6,879 nucleotides of DNA, from NCBI GenBank assembly GCA_003133425.1, contig PKXI01000253.1, forward strand, positions 1-6,879. The letters run 5' to 3'. Both the position numbers and the translations under genes were made by a program. Shown here one piece after another: positions 1 through 6,847 of this stretch (its first letter is position 1; each line of letters starts with the position of its first letter). This DNA is from Acidobacteriaceae bacterium. GTDB taxonomy: Bacteria; Acidobacteriota; Terriglobia; Terriglobales; Acidobacteriaceae. The notes beneath the pieces were generated by a model, which had not been told where the DNA came from, ran no database searches, and worked only from the letters and a program-made list of their open reading frames with translations.

Positions 1-176
1 AGCGGCACCTTGTTGCGGTGGAAGCCAATGGCCTCGGCCGCTTCTTCCACAGGGTAGGGCGTGTAGCAATCCATGCGCCGCCAGCCATCGTGGCGTGCCT
101 GACGTGCGGCGCGCACCAGGTCGCTGGGGTTATCGAATTCGGCCAACAGGCCGTAGGTTCCTTCGCGTGGGGGCAT
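1..176 (-). CDS. actD: ActD, alternative complex III membrane subunit (DUF3341), N-terminal part only
   Basis: Translating the minus strand from the ATG at 176 gives 58 codons that stay open to the window edge. The peptide begins MPPREGTYGLLAEFDNP and continues with a basic stretch (VRAARQARHDGW), then RMDCYTPYPVEE and IGFHRNKVP. This is the typical start of DUF3341 proteins, the ActD subunit of alternative complex III. In that family the cytoplasmic N-terminal domain is followed by two membrane helices, which would lie beyond the left edge here. The start codon is only 2 bases after the actC stop, and a weak GAAGG at 194-190 is the nearest ribosome site, 13 bases upstream, so translation is probably coupled to actC. 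ActD is a structural subunit with no known redox centre. The identity is firm because of both sequence and gene order; the gene is cut only by the window. Confidence 0.93.
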   Translation of the reverse strand, partial: MPPREGTYGLLAEFDNPSDLVRAARQARHDGWRRMDCYTPYPVEEAAEAIGFHRNKVP

Positions 177-178
177 AA

Positions 179-1597
179 TCAGTCACCAGCCTTCGCGGTT
201 GCCTTGGGTGTAATCTTTGCTCCGGGTAACATCATGCGGATCTCATTCATGGGAATCATGGGCAGGAAGCGCACAAACAAGAGGAACAGCGCGGTGAACA
301 ATCCCAGCGTTCCCACGAAGGTCATGTAGTCCCACTTGGTGGCGCGGTAGGTTCCCCACGACGAGGGGAGAAAGTCGCGGTAGAGGCTGGTCACAATGAT
401 CACGAAGCGCTCAAACCACATGCCCGTGTTGACGATGAGGGATAGGACAAACATGAACGGGATGGAAGTACGCAGTTTGCGAGACCACAGCGTAGTCAGC
501 GGAATCGCAAGGTTGCAGGTGACCAGCACCCAATAGGCCCAGCCCATGGGCCCGAACATGCGGTTCCACATCATGAAGGCTTCCCAGTGCGAGGCCGAGT
601 ACCAGGCCATGAAGACTTCCATGCCGTAGCCGTACGCGACGATGAAGCCGGTGGCCAGCATGACCTTGCCCATATTGTCGATATGACGCTCGGTTACCAG
701 CGCTTCAAGGTGGTAGAACTTGCGCAGCGGAATGGCCAGGGTGAGCACCATGGCAAAGCCGGAGTAGATGGCGCCGGCGACAAAGTAGGGCGGGAAAATA
801 GTGGTGTGCCAGCCGGGAAGGACGGCCACCGCGAAGTCGAAGCTGATGACGGTGTGTACCGAGAGTACCAGCGGAGTGGCAAGGCCGGCCAGCAGCAACG
901 AGGCCGTTTCATAGCGCATCCAGTGGCGTACGGAACCGCGCCAGCCCATCGAAAGCAGGCCGTAGAAGTACTGGCCGATCTTTGATTCGGAGCGGTCACG
1001 CAGGGTGCCGAAGTCCGGAATCATGCCCAGATACCAGAAGACCACGGAGATGGTGGCGTAAGTTGAAACCGCGAAGACGTCCCAGAGGAGCGGCGAGCGG
1101 AACTGCGGCCAGATATTCATCGAGAGGGGAAGCGGCAGCATCCAGTAAGCGAGCCAGGGTCGGCCCACGTGGATGAGCGGGAACATACCGGCGCAGACCA
1201 CCGCAAAGATGGTCATTGCTTCGGCGAAGCGGTTGATGGAGTTACGCCAGCCCTGCTTGAAGAGGAGAAGAATTGCCGAGATCAACGTGCCGGCGTGGCC
1301 GATACCGATCCACCAGACGAAGTTGATGATGGCAAAGCCCCATGCCACCGGCTGGGTGATGCCCCAGATGCCGACGCCGACAAGGAACAGCCACACCACG
1401 GCGACCAGGAGCGCAGTTGCAACGCTGCCGGCGATGCCGAAGAACATGAACCAGCCGAGCGGCGTATGCGGCGTGAGCACGATACGCGAGATCTTCTCGG
1501 TGACCGACTTGAAGGTCTGGCCCGGCCCTATGACCCGGAATTCTCCGGTTGCGGGATCGACTCCGGGATCTTTGGTTTTCACTTCGCTGGTTGCCAT
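179..1597 (-). CDS. actC: ActC, NrfD-like quinol-binding membrane subunit of alternative complex III
   Basis: A 472-residue NrfD/PsrC-family integral membrane protein. About ten hydrophobic helices can be read, near residues 48-76, 86-114, 123-144, 169-195, 231-252, 267-291, 311-334, 349-371, 378-406 and 425-445. In ACIII this subunit binds menaquinol or ubiquinol near the periplasmic side and passes electrons to the Fe-S clusters of ActB. Polar residues sitting inside helices are candidates for the quinol site and proton path: H101 (GIGHAGT), H143 (LIHVGRPW), D173 (LLWDVF), H248, D254 and E327. The frame stays open upstream to 1678, but I choose the ATG at 1597. It lies 7 bases after the actB stop, has AAAGGG at 1614-1609, and begins [12 protein letters not shown], whereas the longer version would add 27 basic residues encoded inside the actB tail. 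Length and helix count match the family. The first 47 residues form a soluble cytoplasmic tail. Confidence 0.97.
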   Translation of the reverse strand: MATSEVKTKDPGVDPATGEFRVIGPGQTFKSVTEKISRIVLTPHTPLGWFMFFGIAGSVATALLVAVVWLFLVGVGIWGITQPVAWGFAIINFVWWIGIGHAGTLISAILLLFKQGWRNSINRFAEAMTIFAVVCAGMFPLIHVGRPWLAYWMLPLPLSMNIWPQFRSPLLWDVFAVSTYATISVVFWYLGMIPDFGTLRDRSESKIGQYFYGLLSMGWRGSVRHWMRYETASLLLAGLATPLVLSVHTVISFDFAVAVLPGWHTTIFPPYFVAGAIYSGFAMVLTLAIPLRKFYHLEALVTERHIDNMGKVMLATGFIVAYGYGMEVFMAWYSASHWEAFMMWNRMFGPMGWAYWVLVTCNLAIPLTTLWSRKLRTSIPFMFVLSLIVNTGMWFERFVIIVTSLYRDFLPSSWGTYRATKWDYMTFVGTLGLFTALFLLFVRFLPMIPMNEIRMMLPGAKITPKATAKAGD

Positions 1598-1604
1598 CGT
1601 GAAT

Positions 1605-4600
1605 TTAACCCTTTGCCGGTGCGTGTTCCACCGGCGCTTCTTCGAGTTCGGAGTTCGGATTAATGACCGCGGCCACATACGTGGTACGTGGGCGGGTGTT
1701 TAGATCGGCAAGCACCTGGTAGCTGCGCTCGTCGGCGCGAAGTTTTGCAACCCGGCTCTGCTTGTCGTTGATGTTGCCGAAGGTGATGGCCGAGGCCGGG
1801 CACGCCTGCTGGCAGGCGGTTACGACTTCGCCGTCGCGTACCGGACGGTTCTCCTTGTCCGCATCGATCTTGGCTTCGTTGATGCGCTGCACGCAGTAGC
1901 TGCACTTTTCCATGACGCCGCGCGAACGGACGGAAACGTCGGGGTTGCGCATCAGCTTGAGGCTTTCGGTCTCGTAATCGGCGAAGAGCAGGAAGTTGAA
2001 GCGGCGCACCTTGTAGGGGCAGTTGTTGGAGCAGTATCGAGTGCCCACGCAGCGGTTGTAGACCATGGTGTTGAGGCCTTCAGGCGTATGCACCGTTGCG
2101 CCGACCGGGCAAACTTGCTCGCAGGGCGCGTTCTCGCAGTGCTGGCAGGCCATGGGCTGGAAGTGCGCGCGGGGCGCTGAAAGATCGCCCTCAAAGTAGG
2201 TGTCGATGCGCAGCCACTGCATATTGCGGCCGATGCGTACCTGCTGCTTGCCCACTACGGAGATGTTGTTTTCGGCGTAGCAGCTGACGATGCAGGCGTT
2301 GCAGCCGGTGCAGCTGTTCATGTCGATCGACATGCCCCAGGCGTTGTCAGGGTAAGTCCAGTTGGGGAACATCGAGGTCCCCATGTCGGTCTTCTCGTGG
2401 CCCTCGCCCTCGTTCGCGAATCCGGGGTTGGCCTTGAACTGCTCCAGCGTGGCGTAGCGAACAACGCCGCGTGGGCCGAGTGCTTCATCGGCTTCAAGCG
2501 AGTTGTTGCCGGTTCCCTGTCCGCCGAAGGTCTTCGACCGGTGATCCTGGTAGTGGCTCTTGGTGACGGCGAGGCCCCACTTGCCTTCGATCTTGCGGAT
2601 GGAGCCGGTGGCGTGGAAGGGCGCCCAGGTGTTGCGGATGAGATAGGCATTGAAGCCTGCTCCCGAGCCGACGCGGCCCGCAAACTCGCGGCCATAGCCG
2701 AGGTAGACCGTTACCGAATTGTCAGGATGGCCGGGCGCGACGATAACCGGCGCCTTGACCTTGCCGCCGCCAACGGTGAGCTCGACGATGTCGTCTTCTT
2801 CGAGGCCCAGCTTGGTGAGCGTTGCACCGGAGACGATGGCGGCGTTGTCCCAGCTGAGGCTAGTTACGGGCTTGGGCAGCTCCTGGAGCCAGCCGACGTT
2901 GGACCAGCGGCCGTCATATATGTTGGGGTCGGGACGGAAGATGATCTCGAGTGAATCTTTCGAGGTGGGCGCGGGGACTGCTCCCTTGAACGCGGCATCT
3001 GCGCCTGATTTTGCAGTCTTGTCGTACGAGGTGCCTTCAATCCATCCGGCATGAAGCGCTTTGCGCCAGCCGATCTCGAAATCGCCCTTGATCAAAGGCT
3101 TCGAGGTGGCGCGCACTGCTTCGTACGCACTCAGCATGGGCTCGTCGAGCAGCGACTGCAGAACATCGTGGGCCGTCCGGCCGCCGTAGAGTGGATCGAT
3201 CATGGGCTGCACGATGGAGACTGTGCCGTCGTAGGAGCGGACGTCGGACCATGACTCGAGATAATGCGCGGCGGGAATGTGCCAGTGGGAGATTTGGCCG
3301 GTTTCGTCCACATGCGTGCCGAGGTGCGCGACGATGTTGGCCTTGCCGAAGGCGTCGGCGAAGTTCAAGTCGGCGGGGGCCGAGTAGATGGGATTTGCGT
3401 TGAGGATCACCAGCCAATCGACCTTGCCGGCGTTGAGATCGGCTACGAGGGACTTGAGGTCGGCAAGCTGGTCGCTCGGCAGCGGATTCATGGGCTCGGG
3501 CGCGACGGTGACCGTTTTGCCCACATTGCCGAGTGCGTTGTTGATGGCCAGCGCGAGTTGCGCGACCGACTCATCCTGATAGAGACCAGCAATCACGGCG
3601 GACTTGCCGGCGTTGGCTTTCAGATCCTTTGCGAGGGCGGCAAGATATTTCTGCTGCTCGCCGGTCCAGGCGTAGGACGGAGCGTTGACGCCCGCGACGC
3701 CGACAGCCTTTGCCAGCTCCGCGACGAATGCGGGAATCTCGCTTGCCCTGAGGCCAAGACGATGCTCGGCCTTGAGACCGGTCGTGGTGGGCGTGCTCTC
3801 GATTGCGTAGAGCCGGTTGAGGTGGGTTGGGTCCTTGCGCCGCTTTGCGTATTCGCGGACCAGCTGGTGGAATCCGGGGAAGCTGGCGCCCGATAAAAAG
3901 TCCGCGTCGAGCGACACGATTACATCGGCGTCGTCGAGCGCGTATCGAACATTCAAACCTTTTGAAGCTGCAGTGCCGGCCAACGCAGGGTCGTACTGCA
4001 CCAGCTTCGCCCTGGGCCATGCGGTCTGCGCTGCCTTCCACTGCCGCGCCAGGGTGGGCGAGGTAATGGTGGAGCTCAGGAAATAAATGCCGGTGCCGTC
4101 TTTGCTGCCTGCCACTTTGACGCGCAGAGCCTGGGCGAATTCGGCCCACTCGCGATTCTCGCCGCGATACGTTACGTGCTGCGAGCGGTCGGGATCGTAG
4201 AGGTCGAGCAGCGTTCCCTGCGTGTAGGGATCTGAAGCGCCCTGGTTGTAGGCGTGCTCCGGGTTGCCATCGACTTTGATGGGGCGGAATTCGTCGCTCT
4301 TGACCAGCACAGGCACGCCGCCGGTGGTAAACGGATGGGCCGTGGCAAAGTACATGGGCTTGCCGAGGACGAGGTCTTCCGGCTGCTTGACGTAGGGATA
4401 GATCTGCTCTTCAGGCTGCTTGGCGCAACCGGCCAGACCGGCCAGGGCGAGGGACGCGCCCATGACCTTGAGAAAACCGCGGCGCGAAACCGGATCGACC
4501 CACTCCTGCGCGGCGGATGGAAATTCGCGCTCGACGGCTGCCTGAAACTCGGCCGTATCGGCCAGCTCGTCCACCGACCGCCAGAACCGCTTGCCTTTCA

Positions 4601-4751
4601 CGCCCTTCAACTCCTGGCGAACCTGAACCAGGGTCAAGGGGGCGTCGGCGGCGTTTTTCGTTTCATGAACCATGAAATTTCCCGCCTCGACGGCATTCCC
4701 CGTCTTGTTGTTGCTTTGGGTCTTCCCGTTTGCGTTGATCTTTCCGCTCAT
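1605..4751 (-). CDS. actB: ActB, fused molybdopterin-oxidoreductase-like / iron-sulfur subunit of alternative complex III
   Basis: A 1048-residue periplasmic electron-transfer subunit. Residues 48-90 plus 90-109 form the extended variant Tat export region known from this family ([11 protein letters not shown], then SRRGFLK at 89-95 and a hydrophobic stretch ending LAGC109, lipobox-like). Residues about 115-745 resemble a molybdopterin oxidoreductase, but I see no cysteine between 110 and 813; in characterised ACIII this half carries no molybdenum cofactor. The C-terminal part (about 800-1000) has four cluster motifs: C814/C817/C820/C824, C869/C872/C877/C881, C901/C907/C911 with Thr904 in place of the fourth Cys, and C950/C953/C980/C984. 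This fits three [4Fe-4S] and one [3Fe-4S] cluster. The start ATG overlaps the actA stop (ATGA) and has GAGGT at 4765-4761. A second in-frame ATG at 4673, preceded by GAGGCGGG, would give 1022 residues and remove an N/K/G-rich lead of 26 residues. The product is certain; the start is less so. Confidence 0.97.
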   Translation of the reverse strand: MSGKINANGKTQSNNKTGNAVEAGNFMVHETKNAADAPLTLVQVRQELKGVKGKRFWRSVDELADTAEFQAAVEREFPSAAQEWVDPVSRRGFLKVMGASLALAGLAGCAKQPEEQIYPYVKQPEDLVLGKPMYFATAHPFTTGGVPVLVKSDEFRPIKVDGNPEHAYNQGASDPYTQGTLLDLYDPDRSQHVTYRGENREWAEFAQALRVKVAGSKDGTGIYFLSSTITSPTLARQWKAAQTAWPRAKLVQYDPALAGTAASKGLNVRYALDDADVIVSLDADFLSGASFPGFHQLVREYAKRRKDPTHLNRLYAIESTPTTTGLKAEHRLGLRASEIPAFVAELAKAVGVAGVNAPSYAWTGEQQKYLAALAKDLKANAGKSAVIAGLYQDESVAQLALAINNALGNVGKTVTVAPEPMNPLPSDQLADLKSLVADLNAGKVDWLVILNANPIYSAPADLNFADAFGKANIVAHLGTHVDETGQISHWHIPAAHYLESWSDVRSYDGTVSIVQPMIDPLYGGRTAHDVLQSLLDEPMLSAYEAVRATSKPLIKGDFEIGWRKALHAGWIEGTSYDKTAKSGADAAFKGAVPAPTSKDSLEIIFRPDPNIYDGRWSNVGWLQELPKPVTSLSWDNAAIVSGATLTKLGLEEDDIVELTVGGGKVKAPVIVAPGHPDNSVTVYLGYGREFAGRVGSGAGFNAYLIRNTWAPFHATGSIRKIEGKWGLAVTKSHYQDHRSKTFGGQGTGNNSLEADEALGPRGVVRYATLEQFKANPGFANEGEGHEKTDMGTSMFPNWTYPDNAWGMSIDMNSCTGCNACIVSCYAENNISVVGKQQVRIGRNMQWLRIDTYFEGDLSAPRAHFQPMACQHCENAPCEQVCPVGATVHTPEGLNTMVYNRCVGTRYCSNNCPYKVRRFNFLLFADYETESLKLMRNPDVSVRSRGVMEKCSYCVQRINEAKIDADKENRPVRDGEVVTACQQACPASAITFGNINDKQSRVAKLRADERSYQVLADLNTRPRTTYVAAVINPNSELEEAPVEHAPAKG

Positions 4752-5611
4752 CGGTGGCAGACCTCGCAGCTGGTCAGGTCTTTCGGAGTGCGAATCTTGT
4801 AGTGATCCAGGAGGAAGTGGCCCAGCTCATCCTGGCTGGTGAATTTTTTGTAGACCGGCGCGACTGGCAGACCGGCAGCGGCCAAATCTCCCGCCAATCC
4901 GTGTGCGCTGGCTATGGGCAGCGAGAGCGAGGCCACCTGGCCGCCGGAACCGCTCGGATCCTTGGTCGAGCAACTTACGCTTTCTGCCGTGGGCACGCCG
5001 CTGGTTTCATTGGAAACCGCGCACCATACCGGCCTGTCGCTGGCCGGCTTCTCCCACGCCATGTTGTAGACCTCGCTGGTGGGCCGCAGGTTCTTGGCGG
5101 GATTGCGGTGGCAGTCGAGGCACCACTCCATCTGGAGAGTGTTTTGCGCATACATCAGAGGCATCTGGTCAACGCGGCCGTGACAGGAGGCGCAGCCGAC
5201 GCCCTTGTTCACGTGGATGGAGTGGTTGAAGAAAACGTAATCGGGAAGGTCGTGCACCCTGATCCAGGGAACCGACTGGCCGCTGGCCCAGCTGGTGCGG
5301 ATGGGCTCGAGCAGTTGCGCGTTGGTCCATATCTGCGCGTGGCAGTTGATGCAGGTCTTGGTGGGCGGGATGCCGGCGTAGCTGGACTTCTCGACCGTCG
5401 TATGACAGTACTGACATTGCAGCCCGAGCCCCTGGACATGGTGTTTGTGGCTGAAGGGTACGGGCTGATCTGGACGCTGACCTTGCCGCGTCACCCAGGG
5501 CGAACGTTGCAGTTGATCGAGCGTAACTCCCAAGGCGATCACAATCAGCCCTGTCAGCACCAGGCTCATGCGAGCCAGCGCGTTGGAGCTGCGTTCAAAG
5601 ATTTGCGCCAT
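4748..5611 (-). CDS. actA: ActA, membrane-anchored pentahaem cytochrome c subunit of alternative complex III
   Basis: A 287-residue multihaem c-type cytochrome. One N-terminal hydrophobic segment (residues 15-31) acts as an uncleaved anchor, leaving the rest in the periplasm. Five CxxCH haem sites are present: CQYCH 66-70, CINCH 87-91, CASCH 140-144, CLDCH 164-168 and CEVCH 282-286, the last almost at the C terminus. Histidine-rich pieces FSHKHH (53-58) and NHSIH (129-133) could supply distal haem ligands. In ACIII this subunit takes electrons from ActB and passes them on to an acceptor cytochrome or oxidase. The frame extends upstream to a GTG at 5707, but I choose the ATG at 5611, which has AGGAAAA six bases upstream; the extra 32 residues of the long form look unlike a leader. 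Odd point: residues about 196-257, between haems 4 and 5, form a Ser/Gly/Ala-rich insertion with two extra cysteines (C197, C214) not in haem motifs, longer than I expect for this family. Confidence 0.96.
   Translation of the reverse strand: MAQIFERSSNALARMSLVLTGLIVIALGVTLDQLQRSPWVTRQGQRPDQPVPFSHKHHVQGLGLQCQYCHTTVEKSSYAGIPPTKTCINCHAQIWTNAQLLEPIRTSWASGQSVPWIRVHDLPDYVFFNHSIHVNKGVGCASCHGRVDQMPLMYAQNTLQMEWCLDCHRNPAKNLRPTSEVYNMAWEKPASDRPVWCAVSNETSGVPTAESVSCSTKDPSGSGGQVASLSLPIASAHGLAGDLAAAGLPVAPVYKKFTSQDELGHFLLDHYKIRTPKDLTSCEVCHR
4761..4765 (-). promoter_or_regulatory. Ribosome binding site of actB inside the actA tail
   Basis: GAGGT on the minus strand lies within the codons for the last haem motif of ActA, nine bases before the actB ATG at 4751. 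Together with the ATGA overlap of stop and start it supports coupled translation of ActA and ActB. It competes with GAGGCGGG upstream of the internal ATG at 4673. Confidence 0.6.
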
Positions 5612-5617
5612 GAATGC

Positions 5618-5624
5618 TTTTCCT
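5618..5624 (-). promoter_or_regulatory. Ribosome binding site of actA
   Basis: AGGAAAA on the minus strand, six bases before the ATG at 5611. This spacing is good for a Shine-Dalgarno site. It decides the start of actA against the upstream in-frame GTG at 5707, which has no comparable site. Confidence 0.75.
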
Positions 5625-5734
5625 GCTTGATTTTCGTGTTTGAATGCGTCCGCTGTGCCGGCGGTCACACAGGTTGTGTACAAAAATCGTTCTTGGGTAT
5701 AACTCACCCGAGAGGCGGAGAACCCCGAAAATTA

Positions 5735-5762
5735 AATATAACAGCCTGGAGCGTGCCCGCAA
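5735..5762 (-). promoter_or_regulatory. Candidate sigma-70-type promoter of the act operon
   Basis: On the minus strand TTGCGG (5762-5757) is followed after 16 bases by TATATT (5740-5735), in an AT-rich patch. Transcription would start near 5728 and give a leader of about 117 bases before the actA ATG. The leader contains a small hairpin ACACA/TGTGT at 5667-5679 with a 3-base loop. The match is moderate and the spacing slightly short, so this is a guess based on position and base pattern only. Confidence 0.35.
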
Positions 5763-5780
5763 GGGTTTGCGGCGCTGAAT

Positions 5781-5801
5781 TGCAAAAAACTTTGTGCAAA
5801 A
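5781..5801. repeat. Short direct repeat TGCAAAA-N7-TGCAAAA
   Basis: Two exact copies of TGCAAAA at 5781-5787 and 5795-5801 are separated by seven bases. They lie about 20 bases upstream of the candidate act -35 box as read on the minus strand. The 14-base period is not a clean helical turn, so a protein site is only a possibility. Confidence 0.3.
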
Positions 5802-5953
5802 TCAGCCGGGTAACCCACTGATAACTAAACCAGTTGTGATAAGAAGGATTGCGGGGTATAACCTACCGTGCCTCTGGCGGCTTGCGTACCAGCGACTGGG
5901 GAATAATGCCTATAAAAATATCATGCCAAATCAACGTTGCGCTACTCTGTTTG

Positions 5954-5999
5954 GGTCCCGATCCATAAAAAATCAGAAGTCGAGGGCTGCGGGACCTCG
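5954..5999 (-). terminator. Weak terminator-like hairpin with an overlapping alternative hairpin
   Basis: Read on the minus strand just after the stop of the upstream gene (stop at 6018), CGAGG (5999-5995) pairs with CCTCG (5985-5981), and a run of six T follows about nine bases later. A second pairing, GGTCCCG (5996-5990) with CGGGACC (5960-5954), is seven perfect pairs and spans the T run in its loop. The two cannot form together. The first is short and its T run is not directly adjacent, so terminator function is uncertain. Confidence 0.3.
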
Positions 6000-6017
6000 G
6001 ATGCAAGCTGGATTGCT

Positions 6018-6440
6018 TCAATGCCGTCGTTTTTCCGGTGAGGCTGCGGAGATTTCGGCAAAGGAGGTGTCTGGGGATGTGGGTGGCCAGCCGATCATGA
6101 CCAGGAATACATCGAGGACGAAGAGGGCGATTGCGATGTCGTTGAAGAGTGTGGCTTGAGGCAAATCTGGCCAGAGTTGGTTGGCCGCCCAGAAGAGAAA
6201 GGCGACGGCAAGCATGACTGCCTTGGCAAGTTCCCTGCCCGGAGGGCGATGCACGATCTGGTAGACGAGGTAAGCAAGAGCGATCAACGCCAGCGAAAAA
6301 GCGGCGAGAAAATCATGACTTCGGGCGGGAAAAAGCTGAGGAAAGGCGTCCCAGACGAGTAAAACTCCGACGTCAGCCAGCGTTACGACTCCAAGAATTA
6401 CGGGAAGAGCCCTGTGGGCCCTGTCGAGACGTTTGTACAT
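6018..6440 (-). CDS. Small four-helix membrane protein of unknown function
   Basis: A 140-residue protein I do not recognise. Four hydrophobic segments are clear: residues 11-30, 44-63, 71-90 and 98-118, joined by short polar loops, with basic residues at the N terminus (YKRLDRAHR) and a polar C-terminal tail of about 22 residues. An even number of helices puts both ends on the same side, probably the cytoplasm. Acidic residues lie in the membrane segments (D23, D101, D110). No cysteine pair, haem motif or enzyme motif is seen. The regular helix pattern and absence of rare composition make it look like a real gene. It lies about 407 bases upstream of actA in the same orientation, so a link to the respiratory operon is possible but unproven. 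No good Shine-Dalgarno site precedes the ATG; GAGGCG is about 16 bases away, and an AATAAT right before the start may mean a very short or absent leader. Confidence 0.72.
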   Translation of the reverse strand: MYKRLDRAHRALPVILGVVTLADVGVLLVWDAFPQLFPARSHDFLAAFSLALIALAYLVYQIVHRPPGRELAKAVMLAVAFLFWAANQLWPDLPQATLFNDIAIALFVLDVFLVMIGWPPTSPDTSFAEISAASPEKRRH

Positions 6441-6445
6441 AGCCC

Positions 6446-6451
6446 ATTATT
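6446..6451 (-). promoter_or_regulatory. Possible -10 box directly before the small membrane protein gene
   Basis: AATAAT on the minus strand (five of six bases as TATAAT) ends five bases before the ATG at 6440. If it works as a -10 box, transcription would begin at or near the start codon and the mRNA would be leaderless, which would explain the lack of a ribosome site. No good -35 box is seen at the right distance (TTACAA is about 20 bases upstream). Confidence 0.2.
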
Positions 6452-6459
6452 GATTGCGC

Positions 6460-6504
6460 CTCGAAAGGAAGTTGTAAGGGCTGCGAGGACGGCCACCTTT
6501 CGAG
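6460..6504. repeat. Nine-base perfect inverted repeat upstream of the small membrane protein gene
   Basis: CTCGAAAGG at 6460-6468 and CCTTTCGAG at 6496-6504 are exact inverted copies with 27 bases between them. The inner arm starts 20 bases from the gene start at 6440, next to the possible -10 box. It could be an operator with two half sites or an RNA hairpin in a leader. Confidence 0.5.
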
Positions 6505-6573
6505 TGTTTGCTCCTTTTCCCGATTCCTGGCCGGGAACGGAAGACGGGCGTTGGAGGTTCGTAGTCTCCCACC

Positions 6574-6599
6574 CCCTTCGCCAGGAAAAAGGCGAAGGG
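6574..6599. repeat. Strong hairpin, nine-base perfect stem
   Basis: CCCTTCGCC (6574-6582) and GGCGAAGGG (6591-6599) pair perfectly across an 8-base purine loop AGGAAAAA. No T run follows on either strand, so a plain intrinsic terminator is unlikely. Compact GC-rich hairpins of this kind in non-coding DNA are often REP-like dispersed repeats; I cannot test copy number here. Confidence 0.6.
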
Positions 6600-6725
6600 A
6601 TTGGGTGCGGAGCATTTGTGGGTGATTTAAGGGGTGGACCACGCGGCCCATCTTGAAAGCCCTATTTGTGCAACCGGACCTAAGGAACCTCTGCGCAGGT
6701 GCGTGATTTTGTAGTGACGGCGTGA

Positions 6726-6767
6726 CTTCCGATGATTTCTTGATTTTGAATCAGTTTTTGTCGGAAG
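6726..6767. repeat. Compound inverted repeat
   Basis: CTTCCGA (6726-6732) pairs with TCGGAAG (6761-6767). Directly inside it TGATT (6733-6737) pairs with AATCA (6749-6753), leaving a 7-base bulge GTTTTTG on one side. The result would be a 12-pair stem with one bulge in T-rich DNA. Confidence 0.4.
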
Positions 6768-6792
6768 AATGTGGGTTTCTGGTTGTCTGTTT

Positions 6793-6847
6793 GGCCTCGT
6801 GAGGCCGTGTTTCTGGCCCCCGGAGACACTACGCCCTTTGAGGGGCC
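6793..6847. repeat. Two adjacent GC-rich inverted repeats
   Basis: GGCCTCGTGAGGCC (6793-6806) is a self-complementary block that could fold as five pairs with a CGTG loop. It is followed by GGCCCC (6815-6820) pairing with GGGGCC (6842-6847) across 21 bases. Neither has a clear T run. They may belong to the same structured or repeat region as the hairpins at 6574 and 6726. Confidence 0.35.

Larger units (their letters stand above)
5695..5867. repeat. Direct repeat pair GGGTATAAC(YY)ACC flanking the act promoter region
   Basis: GGGTATAACTCACC at 5695-5708 and GGGTATAACCTACC at 5854-5867 agree at 12 of 14 bases, including nine in a row, and are 159 bases apart start to start. A shorter related piece, GGGTAACCCAC, lies between them at 5808-5818. 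One copy is in the putative leader and the other about 90 bases upstream of the candidate -35 box. They could be binding sites for one regulator, but similarity by chance is possible. Confidence 0.35.
5612..6017 (-). other. Intergenic control region upstream of actA
   Basis: This stretch of 406 bases has no convincing gene on either strand. It is richer in A and T than the flanking coding DNA, as expected for a promoter region. It holds the candidate act promoter (5735-5762), a 14-base direct repeat (5695 and 5854), a doubled TGCAAAA (5781 and 5795), an 8-base palindrome CAACGTTG (5932-5939) and a pair of competing hairpins just after the upstream gene (5954-5999). A plus-strand reading frame across 5794-6159 exists but runs antisense into the next gene and looks non-coding. 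Confidence 0.7.

Noticed and set aside
1598..1678. Longer actC form starting at 1678
   Set aside because: It would overlap actB by 74 bases and add a basic stretch that is the out-of-frame copy of the ActB tail; the ATG at 1597 has normal spacing and a ribosome site.
3264..3896. Plus-strand frame of 210 codons antisense to actB
   Set aside because: It lies wholly within the certain actB gene and is the usual antisense shadow of high-GC coding DNA.
5612..5707. Longer actA form starting at the GTG at 5707
   Set aside because: The 32 added residues do not look like an export signal and there is no ribosome site, while the ATG at 5611 has AGGAAAA at ideal spacing.
4754..5821. Plus-strand reading frame of 355 codons antisense to actA
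   Set aside because: It mirrors the codon structure of the pentahaem cytochrome gene on the other strand, whose five CxxCH motifs make the minus strand certain. Its own product shows no domain.
6373..6651. Minus-strand frame of 92 codons overlapping the start of the membrane protein gene
   Set aside because: Its product is rich in Arg, Pro, Ser and Gln with no structure pattern, it overlaps a better gene in another frame, and it runs through a hairpin.
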